Positions 34,752 through 41,956 of a stretch of 50,214 nt of DNA are shown one piece after another (within the stretch, counting starts at the first letter, position 1; each line of letters opens with the position of its first letter). The stretch lies in contig JAQGHR010000141.1 in NCBI GenBank assembly GCA_028291545.1, positions 1 through 50,214 on the forward strand, read 5' to 3'. This DNA is from Planctomycetota bacterium. GTDB taxonomy: Bacteria > Planctomycetota > Planctomycetia > Isosphaerales > Isosphaeraceae. Below the pieces are notes generated by a model. The model was given only the letters and a program-made list of their open reading frames with translations, searched no databases and was not told the DNA's origin. Both the position numbers and the translations under genes were made by a program.

Positions 34752-35321
34752 GTGAGCACTGGGACATCGCCCAAGACCGAGATGACAGTCGAGGAGTTCC
34801 TCGCTCTACCGGACGACGGGGTCCACCGTGAATTGATCGAGGGTGAGATCAAGGAGTTCGGGATGACGACACGAAACGCTGACCACAGCGAAGTGGAGGC
34901 GAACTTCGTCTTTGAGCTCAAGCTCTGGCTCGCGACACGACCTGAGCCGCGAGGCAAGATCTCCTGCGGCGAGGTCGGGTTCCACCTCGATGGCACGAAG
35001 GCAACTCTTGTCGGAATCGATGCCGCGTATGCCTCAGCCGAAGTGGTGGCAAAGCGCGTTCCTGGTGAGACCATGTACAATGGCCCTCCCGTGGTTGCCG
35101 TGGAGATTCTCTCTCCCTCGGATACTCATCAGGACATCGTGGACATGATCGCCCTGTACCTCCGCCACGGCGTCGTTGTCTGGGTCGCCGACCCCGACCT
35201 TCGCACCGTGAGCGTTCATCAACCCGGCCATCCGCCCGAGACGTTCAATGAGCGGCATGAACTCGTCGGCGAGCCGTACCTGCCCGGGTTCCGCGTCGCA
35301 GTGACGCGGTTCTTCGAGTAG
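34752..35321 (+). CDS. Uma2-family protein lacking the usual catalytic lysine
   Basis: A 189-residue Uma2 (DUF820) protein with a GTG start. Typical beginning TVEEFLALPDDGVHRELIEG and the core GPPVVAVEILSPSDTHQDIV. In active-looking members the next motif is D-x3-K-x3-Y; here it reads Asp128, Met132, Tyr136, so the lysine is missing, though Glu118 and Asp90 are present. It could be an inactive relative, or use another residue. No coiled coil is attached, unlike the Uma2 gene at 23088. It lies 27 bp after the aldehyde dehydrogenase gene. Confidence 0.82.
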   Translation: MSTGTSPKTEMTVEEFLALPDDGVHRELIEGEIKEFGMTTRNADHSEVEANFVFELKLWLATRPEPRGKISCGEVGFHLDGTKATLVGIDAAYASAEVVAKRVPGETMYNGPPVVAVEILSPSDTHQDIVDMIALYLRHGVVVWVADPDLRTVSVHQPGHPPETFNERHELVGEPYLPGFRVAVTRFFE

Positions 35322-35357
35322 CACGGATTTCGCGTGGAAGGAGCGGTACGCTTTACC

Positions 35358-35428
35358 GTAGCGGCGGGCGTCCCGTCCCGCCTATAAATGATAATGTCTT
35401 GTAGACGGGCAGGGACGCCCGCCGCTAC
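35358..35428. repeat. dispersed palindromic element, copy 2
   Basis: Arms at 35358-35384 and 35402-35428 match at 24 of 27 positions around a 17-nt AT-rich spacer. The arms are nearly the same sequence as those of the element at 29421-29499. It lies between the Uma2 gene and the ECF sigma factor gene, 37 bp after the Uma2 stop. Confidence 0.8.
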
Positions 35429-35603
35429 AGGTACCAAGCCTGAACTCCTGCTCCCCAATCTTTTCCGGTGAGGTAACGTCATTGTCGGGCGCCTCCCCCG
35501 ACAGAGTCGTCGATCCCAAAAAACCGTTTCCCCGTGAAAAATCCTCCCTCCCGTGGCGTCATCCAGGTAGAGGCAACGAACCAATCCCGAGCCGGGGCGC
35601 GAG

Positions 35604-36098
35604 ATGGCGAGAATCGAGCCCGAACGCCTGGGACGACTGTTCGACGAGCACGCGGCGGCGCTCGGGTTGTATGCCCGGTCGTGGTGCGAGGCTCCCGAGG
35701 ACGTCGTGCAGGAGGCGTTCGTGAAGCTGGCCGGGGAGAGGAACGAGCCGGAGCGGCCGGAGGCGTGGCTGTATCGGGTCGTGAGGAATCAGGCGATCTC
35801 GGCGTCGCGGTCGTTCTGGCGGCGGAGGAAGCGGGAGCGAAGCGTGTCGCTCACGGAAACCTGGTTCACGAAGACGGACGACCGGATCGACGCTCAGGAG
35901 GCGGTCCAGTTGCTGTCGGAACTCGACCCCGAAACCCGGGCCGTGATCGTGGCCCGGATCTGGGGCGGCCTGACCTTTGACGAGGTCGCGAAATCGCAGG
36001 GCTGCTCGATCGCTACCGTCCATCGACGCTATCAGGCGGGTCTGCAACGCTTGCAAGAAAGGATCGAACCGTCATGGATCGCTCCGAAAACGATCTGA
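35604..36098 (+). CDS. ECF-type RNA polymerase sigma factor
   Basis: A 164-residue sigma-70 family protein of the extracytoplasmic-function type, with only region 2 and region 4. Region 2: EDVVQEAFVKLAGERNEPER and AWLYRVVRNQAISASRSF (residues 32-70), which bind the -10 element and core polymerase. Region 4: LSELDPETRAVIVARIWGGL, TFDEVAKSQGCSIATVHRRY and AGLQRLQERI (107-153), a helix-turn-helix for the -35 element. The next gene overlaps its end by 25 bp and encodes a one-helix membrane protein, the usual place for an anti-sigma factor. The regulon cannot be told from here. Confidence 0.9.
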   Translation: MARIEPERLGRLFDEHAAALGLYARSWCEAPEDVVQEAFVKLAGERNEPERPEAWLYRVVRNQAISASRSFWRRRKRERSVSLTETWFTKTDDRIDAQEAVQLLSELDPETRAVIVARIWGGLTFDEVAKSQGCSIATVHRRYQAGLQRLQERIEPSWIAPKTI

Positions 36099-36547
36099 AT
36101 GCCCTGGAGGCCCGCCTCGGTTCGTGGCGGCCTGCGCCGGCGTCTCTCGACCGAGACCGGATGCTGTTTCTCGCGGGGCGGGCCTCGGCCGGTTCGGAGA
36201 TGCGTGGGAGGCTTGTCGCGATCTCGGCCGTCGGTCTCGCGATGCTCGCAATTGGCCTGGGCGGCTTGCTCGTCTCGGAACATGGTCGCCGCCTGAAACT
36301 TGAGCGGGTGATCGCGGAGCAGGTGCGCGACGTCGTCCCGTCACGTGACGAGGTCGAGCTGGTCGCCACCCCCGCCTTGCCGCCCGCGGCGAACAGCTAC
36401 CTGGCACTGTCGCAGCGATTCCTGGCGCTCGCCGAGGGCCGAATGCTGCCGGTTCTTGCCTCACCCGGGCAAGGAGGATCGCCGGATCGCAAACCGCCGC
36501 TATCTCCGATGGGTGCTCGACGGGGAGAGGGTTCCGTCGAGTTTTGA
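36074..36547 (+). CDS. putative membrane anti-sigma factor
   Basis: A 157-residue protein with an N-terminal cytoplasmic part of about 45 residues, one membrane helix (residues 46-66, LVAISAVGLAMLAIGLGGLLV) and an outer part of about 90 residues. The layout and the 25-bp overlap with the ECF sigma gene are those of membrane anti-sigma factors that hold the sigma factor until an envelope signal arrives. I see no zinc-binding HxxxCxxC motif, so it would not be a ZAS-type anti-sigma factor. The tail (ASPGQGGSPDRKPPLSPMGA) is Pro/Gly-rich and probably unstructured. Role is inferred from position and topology. Confidence 0.68.
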   Translation: MDRSENDLNALEARLGSWRPAPASLDRDRMLFLAGRASAGSEMRGRLVAISAVGLAMLAIGLGGLLVSEHGRRLKLERVIAEQVRDVVPSRDEVELVATPALPPAANSYLALSQRFLALAEGRMLPVLASPGQGGSPDRKPPLSPMGARRGEGSVEF

Positions 36548-36615
36548 TCACGAGAGCGTTCCTCGTAGGGCCGGTTCGTGATCGTTTTCGATTTTTTCCG
36601 GACAGCAGTCCCGCC

Positions 36616-36691
36616 AGTAGGTCCGACTTCAGTCGGTCCCTCAACTCGGAAATGCAAAAGGGTTGAGGGACCGACTGAAGTCGGACCTACT
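36616..36691. repeat. 30-bp perfect inverted repeat
   Basis: AGTAGGTCCGACTTCAGTCG begins the left arm (36616-36645) and the right arm (36662-36691) is its exact reverse complement over all 30 bp; the spacer is 16 nt. Each arm also contains an inner imperfect palindrome (CCGACTTCAGTCGG). It lies 68 bp after the anti-sigma candidate and 133 bp before the next start. Confidence 0.9.
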
Positions 36692-36824
36692 TGGGGATGG
36701 CCTCATCGGGACAAATAGGGAACCTTCATCGACCGGCCCTACGGAATCGAGTCCACCGCGTGTCCGAGCGTTTCGGACGCGATCGTTCGTTGTACGCACC
36801 GAGTCTTTCCAACGGAGAATGCCC

Positions 36825-38294
36825 GTGACTTTTCGCAAGCACCTTCCCATCGCGGCGAGTTTCCTCGCTGTCGCCGGCCTGGCGAGCTCGGCGATCGGCC
36901 AGGCGAAGCCGGCCGAGACCAAGACCATCGAGCTGACGCTGACCCCGAGATCGGCCCCGGACCCGGTGTTGCGATATCGGTTGCTGCCGCTGGAGTCCGA
37001 GCGAACGCCCGGCGATGCCGTGCCGATCTACTTGCGATTGTCCTGTGAGACGAAGGATGAGGCGACCCAGCAGATCAACGCCAATTCCTCCAAGTGGCTC
37101 GATAGCCCGATCGGGGAGTTTCCGGTCGCCGAGGCGAGGAAGTTCGTGAACCAGTTTCCCGGCAAGCTCAAGCAGATGGAATACGGGGCGCGTCGGCAGA
37201 CCGCGAACTGGAATTACACACTGCCGGAGGAGAAGGAACACGCGATCGAAATCCTCCTGCCCGATGCGCAGGAATTGCGTGCCTGGACACGGCTTCTGGC
37301 GATCAAAGCCCGGGTGGAGATCGCCGAGAAGAAGTACGATGAGGCAATTCGCACCATCGAGACCGGGCTGAGCATGTCCCGCCACTTGGCGGAAGGGCCG
37401 TTCCTGATCAACAGTTTGGTCGGCATCGCCGGCGCGACCCAGTTCCTGAACCGTCTCGAAGAGTTGATCACCCAGCCCGACGCCCCGAACCTGTACTGGG
37501 CGCTCACCGCCCTGCCCCGCCCCCTGATCGGCATTCGCAAGCAGATGGAGACGGAGCAGACGATGATGGAGGGGCTACTTCCTGAGATCAACGATCTCGA
37601 CGCGCCACGGACCGACGCGGAATGGACCTCCCGCCTGGCCCGCCTGCACGGCCGATGGAACGGGCTGGCGAAGCTGATGGACATTCCCACCGAGGCGATG
37701 CAATCGCCAAACGCCCCGCACGTCGCGCCGGCCGTGCCGGTCAAGCCGTCCTCGAACGTCGATCGCGACTTCGCGAAGTTTCAGTCCGAAACCCTGCCCG
37801 AGGCCAGGGCGTTCGCGAAGGCGCATGGCGTCTCGATCGAGGGCCTCTCGGATGCCCACGTGATCATGCTGTACATCGGAGGACAGTACCGAGAGATCCG
37901 CGACCGGAGCTTCGCGCCCTCGTACCTGCCCTATCCCGACGCGGTCCCGCTCTACGCCGCCGTCGATGCCAAGAACAAGAGCGTGAAGGGGCCGATCCCG
38001 ACGCTCTTCGCCGCGTTCGCCCCGGCCCTGGTCAACGCCGAATCGGCCCAGGTCCGACTGGATCGCCGGGTGGCCATCCTCCGCGTGATCGAGGCCCTGC
38101 GACTCCAGGCCGCGGCCTCGAACGGGACGTTGCCGAAATCGCTCGACGCGGTCAACGTCGCGCCGATCCCGCTCGACCCCGCCACTGGCCGGGCCTTCGA
38201 CCTCCGCCGCGACGGTGATGCCGTCGTCCTGAACGTGCCGGGCATCCCGGCGGGCCATCCGAACGTCTCGTACCGCATCTCCCTGCGGAAGTAA
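36825..38294 (+). CDS. secreted protein of unknown function
   Basis: A 489-residue protein with a signal peptide (FRKHLPIAASFLAVAGLASS, cut near AIGQA). The mature protein is mostly helical: YRLLPLESERTPGDAVPIYL near the start, then LPDAQELRAWTRLLAIKARV, ETGLSMSRHLAEGPFLINSL and, at the end, RLQAAASNGTLPKSLDAVNV followed by PIPLDPATGRAF, a segment found at the C-terminus of many planctomycete secreted proteins. No enzyme motif is recognised. I take the GTG at 36825, with GGAG seven bases upstream; the ATG at 36819 is too close to that site. It may belong to the sigma/anti-sigma locus, but a strong hairpin separates them. Confidence 0.75.
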   Translation: MTFRKHLPIAASFLAVAGLASSAIGQAKPAETKTIELTLTPRSAPDPVLRYRLLPLESERTPGDAVPIYLRLSCETKDEATQQINANSSKWLDSPIGEFPVAEARKFVNQFPGKLKQMEYGARRQTANWNYTLPEEKEHAIEILLPDAQELRAWTRLLAIKARVEIAEKKYDEAIRTIETGLSMSRHLAEGPFLINSLVGIAGATQFLNRLEELITQPDAPNLYWALTALPRPLIGIRKQMETEQTMMEGLLPEINDLDAPRTDAEWTSRLARLHGRWNGLAKLMDIPTEAMQSPNAPHVAPAVPVKPSSNVDRDFAKFQSETLPEARAFAKAHGVSIEGLSDAHVIMLYIGGQYREIRDRSFAPSYLPYPDAVPLYAAVDAKNKSVKGPIPTLFAAFAPALVNAESAQVRLDRRVAILRVIEALRLQAAASNGTLPKSLDAVNVAPIPLDPATGRAFDLRRDGDAVVLNVPGIPAGHPNVSYRISLRK

Positions 38295-38315
38295 CCGCCA
38301 GAAGGACATGCGGTG

Positions 38316-38370
38316 AGTCGGGTGAAACCCGCCATCTTCTCGTAGGGAAGATGGCGGGTTTCACCCGACT
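38316..38370. terminator. 24-bp perfect hairpin between convergent genes
   Basis: Arms 38316-38339 and 38347-38370 are exact reverse complements with a 7-nt loop. It lies 21 bp after the rightward secreted-protein gene and 7 bp after the end of leftward ispG, so it can end both transcripts. The arm length is unusual for a simple terminator, so it may be a dispersed repeat used in this role. Confidence 0.6.
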
Positions 38371-38377
38371 TGCCGTT

Positions 38378-39550
38378 TCAGTTCAGCACGGTCAGCAGCG
38401 CCTTCGCCTTCTTTTCTTCCTTCTCGAGGAAGCTCTTCAACGCCGGCGTGTCCTCGTCGAACCGCTCGACTTCTTCGAGGAGGGCCTGGACCATGTCGGC
38501 TTCCAGGACGTGGCGGATGGGGATGCCCTTCTTGAAGATCACGCCCTTGCCCGCGCCGGCGGCGATGCCGATGTCGGCTTCCCTGGCCTCGCCGAAACCG
38601 TTGACCAGGCAGCCGAGGATGCTGATGCGAAGCGGCTCTTTACGCTTGGACATCAGGGTCTCAACCTCGGCGACGATCCGTTCCAGGTCGATATCCAGCC
38701 GTCCGCAGGTGGGGCAGGCGACCACCTCGGGCTTGTTCACGCGGCGGTCGCAGGCGCGGAGGATGTCGAACCCGGCGGCGATTTCGGGGACGGGGTCGCC
38801 GAGCAGCGAAACGCGGATCGTGTCGCCAATGCCGCGCAGAACGATGGCCCCGATCCCGGCGGCGCTCTTCAACGTTCCGTACTCGCGGGAGCCGGCCTCG
38901 GTGATGCCGACGTGCGTCGGATAATCGGCCTTCGTCGCGTAAAGCGCGTAGCACTCGACTGCCGTCGGCACATGGCTGGCCTTGAGGCTGATAATCAGGT
39001 CGTGATAGCCGAACGACTCGCAGGTTTCGATGGCGCGGAGGGCCGATTCGACCATCGCCTCGGGGCAAGGGAAGCCGTACTTGTCGATCAGGTCTTTCTC
39101 GAGTGAGCCGGAGTTGACGCCGATCCGCATCGGTACGCCCTTGTCCTTGGCTTTACGAATGACCTCCTTGAACCGCTCGGGCTTCCCCTGGTTGATGTTG
39201 CCGGGGTTGATGCGGATCTTGTCAACGGCCCGCTTGCCCGAGGGCGTGACGGCGTCGAGGCAGGCTAGGGCCATGCGATAGTCGTTGTGAATATCGGCGA
39301 TCAGGGGGATGTTGATCCGATCGCGGAATGCGACGCAGGCGGCGACATCCTCTTTCTTGGGGACCGTCACGCGGACGATCTCGCAGCCGGCCTCTTCGAG
39401 CGCCTTGATCTGAGCCAGGGTTGGCTCGGCCTCGAACGTGTTCGTGGTCGTCATCGACTGAATCCAGATCGGATTCGAGCCGCCGACAACCTTGTCACCC
39501 ACCGCGACTTCGCGGGTCTTGTGCCTGGTGATCGTGGTGCTGTAGGCCAT
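38378..39550 (-). CDS. ispG: IspG (GcpE), 4-hydroxy-3-methylbut-2-enyl diphosphate synthase
   Basis: A 390-residue iron-sulfur enzyme of the MEP isoprenoid pathway that reductively opens ME-cPP to HMBPP. Signature regions: NPIWIQSMTTTNTFEAEPTL, LIADIHNDYRMALACLDAVT, DKIRINPGNINQGKPERFKE, GVNSGSLEKDL, HVGITEAGSREYGTLKSAAG and GIGDTIRVSLLGDPV. The cluster ligands are in VVACPTCGRLDIDLE and ISILGCLVNGFGEAREADIG. Compared with the large plant-type and chlamydial forms it lacks the middle domain; it is the short bacterial form. The ATG at 39550 gives the usual length; the frame is open far upstream but that part is Arg/Pro-rich and not homologous. Confidence 0.95.
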   Translation of the reverse strand: MAYSTTITRHKTREVAVGDKVVGGSNPIWIQSMTTTNTFEAEPTLAQIKALEEAGCEIVRVTVPKKEDVAACVAFRDRINIPLIADIHNDYRMALACLDAVTPSGKRAVDKIRINPGNINQGKPERFKEVIRKAKDKGVPMRIGVNSGSLEKDLIDKYGFPCPEAMVESALRAIETCESFGYHDLIISLKASHVPTAVECYALYATKADYPTHVGITEAGSREYGTLKSAAGIGAIVLRGIGDTIRVSLLGDPVPEIAAGFDILRACDRRVNKPEVVACPTCGRLDIDLERIVAEVETLMSKRKEPLRISILGCLVNGFGEAREADIGIAAGAGKGVIFKKGIPIRHVLEADMVQALLEEVERFDEDTPALKSFLEKEEKKAKALLTVLN

Positions 39551-39687
39551 GGTTGCCGTCCTATCCCCTTGAAACGGCAAGCCTTTGCGCGGAAAATCCC
39601 CACGGCCCGCCACCGGGAATATGGTATCCGCTGGATCTAGATGGGTCAAGGTGGACTGAGGGTTGTGTCTCTTCGGGAGTTTCCGCC

Positions 39688-40572
39688 GTGACGGTGCCCA
39701 TGCCCCTGAAACGCCTGCTCCTGCCGATCTGGAACGGTGGGCACCGCCTGGCCTGGACGGCCGGGGAATTCGCCGGCGCCGTCCTTCACGGCCGGTTGGA
39801 GCGCTGCGCCTGCTGCGGACGATTCGGGCCGATGCTACGCAGACCTCGGGCGATCCCAGGCAAGCTGGTGGAGATGTGGGGACTCTCACCTCGCGTCGCG
39901 GAGGCCCTTATCAGGAAGGAAACCCTGGATTGTGCCTTCTGTGGCGCGAAGCTGCGGGCCAGGCGTCTCGCGAAGGTCGTCATGGAGACCTTCCCCGTGG
40001 AGGGTTCCAGACCGAGGTCGCTTCGCGACTGGAGTCGGCGCCAGGAAGTAAGCTCGATCCCCGTGGCGGAGATCAATCTCATCGAGGGTCTGCACGAGGC
40101 GCTCACCCCCCTGCCCGGCCTGGCGTTCTCGGATTTCTTCGCAGGGGCCAAGCCGGGCGAGATCGTCTCGGGCGTCCGTCACGAGGACCTGACGCGCCTG
40201 ACCTACGCCGATCAGTCATTCGACCTCGTCCTGACCTCCGAGACCCTGGAGCACGTGCCCGATCTGGACGCCGCGCTGTCGGAGATCCGCCGCGTCCTGG
40301 TCCCCGGAGGATGGCACCTCTTCACCGTGCCGCTCGTTCCTGGGGTACCGAGGACGTATCCGCGCATGAAGATCGGATCGGCGGGAGAGCCCATTCCTCT
40401 CGCGGCCCCGATCTTCCACCCCGGCGGCGACCAGGGATACCCCGTCTTCACCGAGATCGGAGCCGATCTGCCGGAGATCCTCGATCGAGCGGGATTTGAT
40501 ACGGAGGTCCGGTTTGGCCCGATGACGGAGGATGATATCGGCCAGGTGTTCGCCAGTCGGAGGCGAGGCTAA
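39688..40572 (+). CDS. methyltransferase-like protein with N-terminal cysteine knuckles
   Basis: A 294-residue protein. The N-terminal half has two Cys pairs (CACCGRFG and CAFCGAKL) that may form a zinc knuckle. The C-terminal half reads like a class I SAM methyltransferase (Methyltransf_11): LTRLTYADQSFDLVLTSETL and EHVPDLDAALSEIRRVLVPG followed by WHLFTVPL are motifs 'post-I' to III. The usual glycine-rich motif I is missing or strongly altered (FFAGAKPGEIVSGVRHEDL), as in some methyltransferases linked to surface glycan synthesis. I chose the GTG at 39688 with GGAG eight bases before it; the ATG at 39700 is also possible. It ends in a 4-bp overlap with the convergent PEP-CTERM gene. Confidence 0.75.
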   Translation: MTVPMPLKRLLLPIWNGGHRLAWTAGEFAGAVLHGRLERCACCGRFGPMLRRPRAIPGKLVEMWGLSPRVAEALIRKETLDCAFCGAKLRARRLAKVVMETFPVEGSRPRSLRDWSRRQEVSSIPVAEINLIEGLHEALTPLPGLAFSDFFAGAKPGEIVSGVRHEDLTRLTYADQSFDLVLTSETLEHVPDLDAALSEIRRVLVPGGWHLFTVPLVPGVPRTYPRMKIGSAGEPIPLAAPIFHPGGDQGYPVFTEIGADLPEILDRAGFDTEVRFGPMTEDDIGQVFASRRRG

Positions 40573-41288
40573 CTCCCACCCGCGGCGGAGCCGGGCCGGG
40601 TACGCATCGAATCTCGGCCGTCCCGCACTCCTCGATGATGGCGGCGTGCATAGCCCACGAGGCCGAGACCACCGATGCCAACCAGCAGAAGACTCGTCGG
40701 TTCCGGCACGGGACGAAATGTCGAGTGGCCGATGACCACGAAACGAGCGTGGTCGAACCCACCGTCGAGCCACTGGGGAGGGATGAGTGGGTCCAGATTG
40801 GCCCTTGAGAAAAAGTAGGATGGCTTGCCGAGTTCCGTATTATCGAGAGGCATGAAACCGGATCCGGACGCACCGAACTTTCCGCTGCCGAAGACCAGGC
40901 TGTAATACCCCGGTTTCAGCGAGACGGAAAGCGTGAGCTCGACGTTGGTGCTGGTGGCGTTCGGAGAGAAGGTCGTGGAGGCCAGAGCGACCGTCTCGAT
41001 CTCGCTGGGACCGGCCGTCGGGAGGTTGGCCCCTGGACCGGCGAGCGGAACGATCGCCGCGAAGAGGGAACCCCTGCCGCCAATGTGCCCGCCAACGAGG
41101 TCGACAACGGTATCCTGCAAGACCTGGAAACGCGACCCGAGGAACTGGTTGCCGACAGCCGACGTACCGCTGGATTGTCCGGTATTCCCCAGCGACGCTG
41201 ACTCCAAGATGAAGTCCGCACGCGCGACGGTTGAACTCATCGCGACCACAAGAACGATTGGGATCCGTCCCAACATACCGCATCGCAT
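40569..41288 (-). CDS. PEP-CTERM sorted secreted protein
   Basis: A 239-residue protein with a signal peptide (IPIVLVVAMSSTVARA) and a beta-rich mature part (SASLGNTGQSSGTSAVGNQF, LKPGYYSLVFGSGKFG, FDHARFVVIGHSTFRP). The C-terminus has VPEPTS (194-199), the helix LLLVGIGGLGLVGYA and RRHHRG, the PEP-CTERM signal recognised by exosortases, but about 20 more residues follow the arginines, which is unusual. The ATG at 41288 is chosen because GGAGG lies directly upstream. A promoter-like sequence is 66 bp further upstream. The protein is likely displayed on the surface; no ligand is suggested. Confidence 0.82.
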   Translation of the reverse strand: MRCGMLGRIPIVLVVAMSSTVARADFILESASLGNTGQSSGTSAVGNQFLGSRFQVLQDTVVDLVGGHIGGRGSLFAAIVPLAGPGANLPTAGPSEIETVALASTTFSPNATSTNVELTLSVSLKPGYYSLVFGSGKFGASGSGFMPLDNTELGKPSYFFSRANLDPLIPPQWLDGGFDHARFVVIGHSTFRPVPEPTSLLLVGIGGLGLVGYARRHHRGVRDGRDSMRTRPGSAAGGS

Positions 41289-41353
41289 GGGCACCTCCAT
41301 GGTGTCGAATCGACAGGGCCCGTACGCACCCATCGGCCCATAAGTCGATTCTG

Positions 41354-41382
41354 ATTTTACCCGATATCAGGTAACCTAGCAA
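41354..41382 (-). promoter_or_regulatory. sigma-70-like promoter of the PEP-CTERM gene
   Basis: On the leftward strand TTGCTA (41382-41377) and TAAAAT (41359-41354) are exactly 17 bp apart, with four and five of six consensus bases. The -10 lies 66 bp before the ATG at 41288. The surroundings are notably AT-rich. Confidence 0.45.
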
Positions 41383-41956
41383 TAAGGTCATGCATCACGG
41401 ATGCTATGTTTTTAGGATAATATAGGCTTCATTTCTTGCTTTACTGGAGAGCGTTGTCTTTGCGGAGGATAAAATAAGACGGCACTCCGTTTTTTAGGCT
41501 GTCGTCGGCCGGTCGAGACAACGAGCATGCGATCTAGGCCTTTCTAATCATCAACAAATAATATACTTCAAATATGTTCGAGAAAAATCATTTGAAACCA
41601 ATGAGTCCCGATGATGACCCTGGACCTGGAAAACGATCGGATTCTCCGCCTTCCGAAACGAGGATTTCCGATCATCATCAGGTCGCGAGTCGGCACGGGT
41701 GCGGGTTTCGGGGGACGCCTCGCCCAGCCCCATAGGCCCACCGTGCCGGATCTCGACTTGAGTACGACGGAAATGGGTTACGGCGTTCGCCGCCCCGCCC
41801 GTCACAGCGGATTCCAGGCGTTAACCCCACGACCTTCGGGGAAATACCGACGCAGGTTGTGGAGAACGGCATTCCCACGAAGGACCGAGGGAACGAGAAT
41901 GGGGCCTCCTCGCGTGAGGGTTGTTGCATCCTGAACTCCAACGAAGAGTCGACACC
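41383..41956. other. intergenic region, AT-rich in its first half
   Basis: No gene is recognised. From about 41390 to 41610 the sequence is much richer in A and T than the rest of the window. Two short open frames on opposite strands (41551-41805 and 41611-41934) have no family features. A weak 7-bp hairpin (GATCGGA/TCCGATC) spans about 41634-41672. The promoter of the DUF885 gene should be here but I could not place it. Confidence 0.4.

Noticed and set aside
41551..41934. Two short opposite-strand open frames in the intergenic region before the DUF885 gene
   Set aside because: No ribosome site, no recognisable motif, and each overlaps the other over most of its length.
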